From: Candidatus Moraniibacteriota bacterium
GTDB lineage: Bacteria; Patescibacteriota; Minisyncoccia; Moranbacterales; UBA9337
DNA: 9,964 nt
Direction of reading: 5' to 3'
NCBI GenBank assembly: GCA_023229615.1
Contig: JALNYX010000032.1
Coordinates: forward strand, 1-9,964
Made by a program: the position numbers and the translations under genes. The notes under the pieces are model-generated. The model was given only the letters and a program-made list of their open reading frames with translations, was not told the DNA's origin and did no database searches. Of the stretch, positions 6,600 through 9,964 are shown piece after piece (the first letter of the stretch is position 1; the number at the start of each line of letters is the position of its first letter).

Positions 6600-8375
6600 T
6601 TATTGCTTTATTTGCACAATCGCCAAATATACCCACAAAAATCCTAACATAATTCCCGAATTAAACAAATTTGGAACAATAATCGCAAATAAACTTAGCA
6701 TTAAAAATAAATTCCACGCTGAAAAATTTTTAATTTTAAATTTTGAATCTTGATTCAAATCTGAATTATCCAATTTTAAAATTGAATCATTGGATTTTGA
6801 AAATTGTTTTAAAATTGAAAATTGAAAATTGAAAATTCTTAAAACTATATTTCCCAAAATAATTAAAAAGCTCAAAAAACCAATTAGTCCCGCTCCCAGC
6901 CATATTTCTAAAAATATATTACTCGCATTAAGGCCGTGTCCCAAATCATCTGTTCCTAAAATTTGCGAAATATTCCCCCAGCCAATTCCCAAAATCGGAT
7001 GCACTTTGATCTGCTCCCACGACGATTGATAAATCTCAGCGCGAATATTCACGTTCGGATCATTTCTTTTTACGCGCGCAACAAAATTTCCCATCGATTC
7101 TTCACTTTCAATTTCCTCCAAATTGATATGCCGGCAACCATATTGCTCCAATTCTTTGGCATCTGAAATCACCAGCTCGGGGTCAATCTTCGATGCGGAC
7201 AAACAAGAAATTGTAATCTCCTGAAGTCCTGACCCAGTGCTTTGAATTCGATTTCCCAATTCAAAATTCGTCAGACCAAAAACTTTAATAATAAGAATCG
7301 CCAATACCAATGTCATTCCCGTGAAAGCGGGAATCCAGAGAATTTTTGAATTTTTATTCTTAAAATAATACCAAACACAAAATACAAAAAATAGCACGCT
7401 AACAGCCCCCGCTCCCAACCAAGCGCTCCGTGCAACAGTCAAAATGAGCAAGATATATACTGCGGTAAGTATTAAATATAAAAATAAATTTTGAATTTTG
7501 AATTTTGAATTTTGATTGAATTTAAAATTTTGTAATTTAGTAATTGAAAATTGTTTGAAAATTGAAAATTGAAAATTGAAAATTCCAGATTCACTATTAT
7601 TAATAACTTTATTAAAATATGTAATCAAAGAATACACAACGGACAATAAAAAGACTAAGTAAATTCCCAGCCAGTCCGCTTCCGCAAATGTCGCGTTGGG
7701 ACGCCCAGGCATCACCTCAAAATTGGAAAGTCCGCGGACAAATCGCCAATTTTGCCAAATTCCAAAAAGAATAACTACTACCGACGAACTCAGAAAATAT
7801 GGAATTATTTTTTTCAAATCCTTGAATTCTTGAATAAAAATTCTTGTCAAAAAATACAATGCAACAAATGAAAAGACGACCACTGACTGTTTGATTGCAA
7901 CTCCTTTGGAAATTGAACTCGCCAGCGCACTGACAAAGCCACTTGATGCAAAAACCAAAATCAACGTGTCAATCCAATTCCATTTTGGCAATGCAAATGA
8001 AAGACGCTTGGTAAAATATCGGATCACAACAGCAACCAAAGAAGCGGCACCCAAAAGCTGATACGGTCGTACTGCCAATCCCAATTCTTTTGGCACCAAA
8101 TTCACATTTTCCAAAGCAATTGTTCCCACAAAAAACAAAAACGCCCACCCTGGTCGGTACAGAGAAAATAACAGAATAATTACCGCAAAGAAAACAAAAT
8201 CTCCAACATTTTTCACCGGCAAAACCCCAATATTGGAAAACAAAATCAAAAAGAAAACCAAAAAAACATTGGCCCAAATTAGCCATATCCTTAATCCCCC
8301 TCTCCCCTTGAGAGAGTCCGCCATTTGACGGAAAAGCGAGGACTCATTGACAAATTGTTTAAAATATGATAACAT
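6600..8375 (-). CDS. O-antigen ligase/Wzy-like membrane protein with in-frame repeat-derived segments
   Basis: Integral membrane protein of 591 aa with roughly 12-14 hydrophobic segments, in the O-antigen ligase/polymerase (Wzy_C) family. These proteins polymerise or transfer lipid-linked glycans at the outer membrane face. The family core is visible in RAEIYQSSWEQIKVHPILG (445-463) and HGLNASNIFLEIWLGAGLIG (480-499). They flank a long external loop from about 367 to 487 with two Cys (391, 414). The usual length is 400-480 aa. The excess is partly explained by repeat-derived parts: residues 12-29, 265-296, 347-355 (WIPAFTGMT) and 514-550. The frame stays open through all of them, so the gene is probably functional. 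The start at 8373-8375 is the furthest upstream ATG; Met18 is an alternative. No Shine-Dalgarno sequence. Polymerase versus ligase cannot be decided. Confidence 0.87.
   Translation of the reverse strand: MLSYFKQFVNESSLFRQMADSLKGRGGLRIWLIWANVFLVFFLILFSNIGVLPVKNVGDFVFFAVIILLFSLYRPGWAFLFFVGTIALENVNLVPKELGLAVRPYQLLGAASLVAVVIRYFTKRLSFALPKWNWIDTLILVFASSGFVSALASSISKGVAIKQSVVVFSFVALYFLTRIFIQEFKDLKKIIPYFLSSSVVVILFGIWQNWRFVRGLSNFEVMPGRPNATFAEADWLGIYLVFLLSVVYSLITYFNKVINNSESGIFNFQFSIFKQFSITKLQNFKFNQNSKFKIQNLFLYLILTAVYILLILTVARSAWLGAGAVSVLFFVFCVWYYFKNKNSKILWIPAFTGMTLVLAILIIKVFGLTNFELGNRIQSTGSGLQEITISCLSASKIDPELVISDAKELEQYGCRHINLEEIESEESMGNFVARVKRNDPNVNIRAEIYQSSWEQIKVHPILGIGWGNISQILGTDDLGHGLNASNIFLEIWLGAGLIGFLSFLIILGNIVLRIFNFQFSILKQFSKSNDSILKLDNSDLNQDSKFKIKNFSAWNLFLMLSLFAIIVPNLFNSGIMLGFLWVYLAIVQIKQ
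6726..6837. repeat. AT-rich heptad element, copy 2, inside the O-antigen ligase-like gene
   Basis: On the plus strand the right part is GAAAATTGTTTTAAAATT (6799-6816) followed by GAAAATT three times (6817-6837). The left part is less regular (AATTTTAAATTTTGAATC). Read on the minus strand it encodes residues 514-550, beginning IFNFQFSILKQFS and ending NQDSKFKIKN. It has the same start, core and end as copy 1 at 7488-7584, with a divergent middle. It lies between two membrane segments near the C-terminus. Confidence 0.8.
7311..7337. repeat. REP-like hairpin inside the O-antigen ligase-like gene
   Basis: ATTCCCG (7315-7321), spacer TGAAAG, CGGGAAT (7328-7334). This matches the widespread bacterial intergenic repeat type GTCATTCCCGCGAAAGCGGGAATCC. 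Its well-known translation is WIPAFAGMT; here it is read as WIPAFTGMT (residues 347-355), in frame, beside a membrane segment. G+C content is clearly higher than in the surrounding DNA. Confidence 0.8.
7488..7584. repeat. AT-rich heptad element, copy 1, inside the O-antigen ligase-like gene
   Basis: The plus strand shows TTTTGAA three times plus a partial unit (7489-7514), a variable middle, the core GAAAATTGTTTGAAAATT (7546-7563), and GAAAATT four times (7557-7584). On the minus strand it encodes residues 265-296, beginning IFNFQFSIFKQFS and ending NQNSKFKIQN. It lies between membrane segments at about 238-255 and 297-314. The many Lys and absence of acidic residues suggest the loop is cytoplasmic. 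Confidence 0.85.
8286..8345. repeat. Hairpin-rich repeat-like stretch near the N-terminus of the O-antigen ligase-like gene
   Basis: Nested inverted repeats: CTCTC (8300-8304) with GAGAG (8310-8314); TCCGCCA (8317-8323) with TGACGGA (8326-8332, one mismatch); GAGTCC (8314-8319) with GGACTC (8340-8345). The stretch CCCCCTCTCCCC is the kind of sequence found in dispersed intergenic repeats, whose familiar translation contains SLKGRG. Here it is read as SLFRQMADSLKGRGGLR (residues 13-29), just before the first membrane segment. Confidence 0.6.
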
Positions 8376-8404
8376 TGCGTCTGCCGTTTTTTTTATTTCA
8401 ATTA

Positions 8405-9598
8405 TTAGCTATTGGTAAAATATTCCAACATCTTGTCGGTAAATTCGTCCCAGGAAAAACGGGATGCGCGATCTTTGGCGCGACGCACCAATTCATGGCG
8501 ATGACTCTTATTCAGCAAAACATTTCTTACTGCGTTAGCAACATCTTCGAGAATATCCGGATGGCAATATTGCACTGCATCACCTCCAACTTCTTCCAAG
8601 GAAGAATTGCGCGCGGTAACAACCGGCGTATTTTGATTCATTGCTTCCAGTATTGGCAATCCGAATCCTTCATAAAAAGACGGGTACACAAAAACACTGG
8701 CGCAAGAATACAAAGCTGGCAAATCTTCCTGTGGAACAAAATCCAACAGTCTTACGTGAGCTGTCAAATTCAATTCCCGCACCAATTTTTCCGCATCAGT
8801 TATCAAGGGTGCCAACTGCGGGAGCAATTTTCCACTGACAACCAAATTCGGAAAATAGCTCAAAAAATGTTCTTTTTTGTTTTTCTCCAAAAGCGCGCCA
8901 TAAGCCCGGATTACGCCTTCAATATTTTTGCGTACTTCCATTCCCCCACCAGCATAAATATATCCGCGCTTAATGTCATACTTTGCCATAATTCTCTCCT
9001 TCTTTTCTTCAGACACTTCTTTTTTATATATCTCATCCACATCAATATGATTAACAGAAATATCAGAAGCGCTCAATCTTAAGTGGCGAATCAAATCTTT
9101 TTCCGAATGCACTGAATTAACAATAATCTTGTCAGCCTTGCCAATTGCTTTTTCCGTCAAATTCCAATAAATCTTTTTTCGCCAATCATTCAAATACTCG
9201 GGAAAAAGTTTTGGAATAATATCATGCACAAACATCAGGTGACGAATTTTTCCATAACTGCGCAATATTGTCGGACATTGATACAAACTCAAAAGAATAT
9301 TACACTCGTCTTTTTTCACTTGATTTGGAAGTAAATATTTTTCCCACCAAATTTTGCGAATCAAATCATCCCTTTTCCAAAACGGTAAAAAAACACGTTT
9401 CTGGAAATTTCCCGGCAATTTCCAATCAATGTCTTCTTCCAAATACAAAACATATTGAATATTTCGCTCCAGACTCTTCCAGTTTTTTTCAATCAATTTT
9501 CCGAGAAAATTACTTGTCACTTGTCCAGTGCCGTTATTAGGCTTGCGCAAAAAAGAAGCATTGATTCCAACCTTGATTGTTTTTTGTTTTTGTTTCAT
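8405..9598 (-). CDS. GT4-type glycosyltransferase, first gene of the glycan operon
   Basis: Predicted cytosolic GT-B glycosyltransferase, 397 aa. The N-terminal domain has KVGINASFLRKPNNGTGQV (Gly-rich acceptor-side loop) and HLMFVHDIIPKLFPEY (120-135). The C-terminal donor domain has YIYAGGGMEVRKNIEGV (213-229) and the EX7E-type motif Glu310 to Glu318 in YEGFGLPILEAM, then SSLEEVGGDAVQY. This pattern is close to WbaZ/mannosyltransferase-like GT4 enzymes, but the sugar is not predictable. It is the most upstream minus-strand gene and is divergent from dus, so it probably heads the operon. The O-antigen ligase-like gene starts 29 bases after it. ATG at 9596-9598 is preceded by a TATAAT hexamer only four bases away and by no Shine-Dalgarno sequence, suggesting a leaderless or near-leaderless mRNA. 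Confidence 0.93.
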   Translation of the reverse strand: MKQKQKTIKVGINASFLRKPNNGTGQVTSNFLGKLIEKNWKSLERNIQYVLYLEEDIDWKLPGNFQKRVFLPFWKRDDLIRKIWWEKYLLPNQVKKDECNILLSLYQCPTILRSYGKIRHLMFVHDIIPKLFPEYLNDWRKKIYWNLTEKAIGKADKIIVNSVHSEKDLIRHLRLSASDISVNHIDVDEIYKKEVSEEKKERIMAKYDIKRGYIYAGGGMEVRKNIEGVIRAYGALLEKNKKEHFLSYFPNLVVSGKLLPQLAPLITDAEKLVRELNLTAHVRLLDFVPQEDLPALYSCASVFVYPSFYEGFGLPILEAMNQNTPVVTARNSSLEEVGGDAVQYCHPDILEDVANAVRNVLLNKSHRHELVRRAKDRASRFSWDEFTDKMLEYFTNS

Positions 9599-9602
9599 TT
9601 TT

Positions 9603-9608
9603 ATTATA
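9603..9608 (-). promoter_or_regulatory. Perfect -10 hexamer just upstream of the first glycosyltransferase gene
   Basis: The minus strand reads TATAAT, then AAAA, then the ATG. With the usual spacing of 6-8 bases the transcript would start at or next to the start codon. No clear -35 TTGACA-like hexamer lies 16-18 bases upstream. In AT-rich DNA a TATAAT can occur by chance. Confidence 0.45.
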
Positions 9609-9673
9609 GACTAGTAAACAATGATATAGCCTAAGTATATCTCAAAAAAATTTAATTTACAATCTTGTTATTC

Positions 9674-9727
9674 AGAAATTAGAAATTAGAAAATTGTTTA
9701 AAAATTAGAAATTAGAAATTAGAAATT
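9674..9727. repeat. AT-rich heptad element, intergenic copy
   Basis: AGAAATT twice (9674-9687), the core GAAAATTGTTTAAAAATT (9689-9706), then AGAAATT three times (9707-9727), between the divergent glycosyltransferase and dus genes. The core and the following 7-base period match the two copies within the O-antigen ligase-like gene, in the same plus-strand orientation. Unlike those, this unit contains stops on the strand equivalent to the coding strand (AAT TTC TAA). Confidence 0.8.
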
Positions 9728-9752
9728 TGCCACTACATTACAAATATACACT

Positions 9753-9964
9753 ATGTCTAAATTTAAAAATGAAAATGTACGTTTGGATAAAATTAAACTA
9801 TCACTGGCTCCAATGGCCGGATTTACCGACAAGGCAATGCGTCAAATTTGCGCTGAAAACGGTGCTGACATCACTTGGAGCGAAATGATTAGTGCCGAAG
9901 GATTAGTGCGAAGTTCTTCAGAATCAAACAAGTCACTGTTCTTAGCGGAAAAATATTCTCCCAC
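9753..9964 (+). CDS. dus: tRNA-dihydrouridine synthase, 3' end missing
   Basis: Flavoenzyme that reduces uridine to dihydrouridine in the D-loop of tRNAs, using FMN and NADPH. The first 70 residues are present and the frame runs off the right edge. After a short polar lead (MSKFKNENVRLDK) comes the diagnostic KLSLAPMAGFTDKAMRQICA, the FMN-binding first strand of the TIM barrel. ENGADITWSEMISAEGLV follows, matching the Dus signature. The catalytic Cys would be further on, outside the window. The subtype cannot be fixed from the N-terminus. ATG at 9753-9755 was chosen because it gives the usual short lead before LAPMAG. No Shine-Dalgarno sequence precedes it. It is divergent from the glycan operon across a 154-base spacer that contains the heptad element. 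Confidence 0.95.
   Translation, partial: MSKFKNENVRLDKIKLSLAPMAGFTDKAMRQICAENGADITWSEMISAEGLVRSSSESNKSLFLAEKYSP

Noticed and set aside
7488..7584. CRISPR array
   Set aside because: The repeats are 7-base tandem units with no spacers, and no cas gene is present.
8366..9082. 238-aa plus-strand open frame
   Set aside because: It is antisense to a glycosyltransferase with a full EX7E motif. Its composition is what the reverse of such a gene gives, with no motif of its own.

Overview
The window looks like a chromosomal piece of a low-GC bacterium, most plausibly a member of the Candidate Phyla Radiation (Patescibacteria/Parcubacteria type). This is inferred from the AT-rich composition, short housekeeping-style proteins, a compact surface-polysaccharide gene set and AT-rich heptad repeats. 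It cannot be proved from this sequence alone. TGA is used as a stop (end of the reductase-like gene) and visible tryptophans are TGG, so the genetic code appears standard (table 11), not the UGA-glycine code of some CPR lineages.

Layout. (1) 1-1056, plus strand: 3' three quarters of cysS (cysteinyl-tRNA synthetase), followed by a hairpin terminator that also faces the convergent gene. (2) 1130-1591, minus strand: a small HD-domain phosphohydrolase-like gene with an odd N-terminus. (3) 1592-1986: 395 bases without a recognised protein gene. They hold a GC-richer structured segment ending in a plus-strand intrinsic terminator (candidate ncRNA), then two inverted repeats. (4) 1987-9598, minus strand: seven closely packed genes, in transcription order glycosyltransferase, multi-membrane-spanning O-antigen ligase/polymerase-like protein, second glycosyltransferase, LytR-CpsA-Psr (LCP) transferase, S41 C-terminal processing protease, a small SemiSWEET/PQ-loop-like membrane protein, and a RibD/DHFR-fold reductase. 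(5) 9753 to the right edge, plus strand: the start of a tRNA-dihydrouridine synthase gene, divergent from the operon.

How the genes fit together. The two GT4-type glycosyltransferases would assemble sugars on a lipid carrier. The O-antigen ligase-family protein would polymerise or transfer the glycan, and the LCP protein would attach it to the cell wall or another acceptor. CtpA is an envelope protease. This is a cell-surface glycan module by family knowledge; the glycan itself is not predictable. The last two genes may simply be cotranscribed.

The most unusual feature is the O-antigen ligase-like gene. It carries four in-frame segments that look like dispersed intergenic repeats: a CTCTCC/GAGAG hairpin stretch near the N-terminus, a REP-like ATTCCCG...CGGGAAT hairpin read as WIPAFTGMT, and two copies of an AT-rich heptad-repeat element that lengthen loops between membrane segments. 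A related heptad element sits in the divergent intergenic region at 9674-9727. The in-gene heptad unit has no stop codon in any frame of the coding strand, whereas the intergenic versions do contain stops. A second global oddity is that none of the nine visible start codons has a recognisable Shine-Dalgarno sequence.
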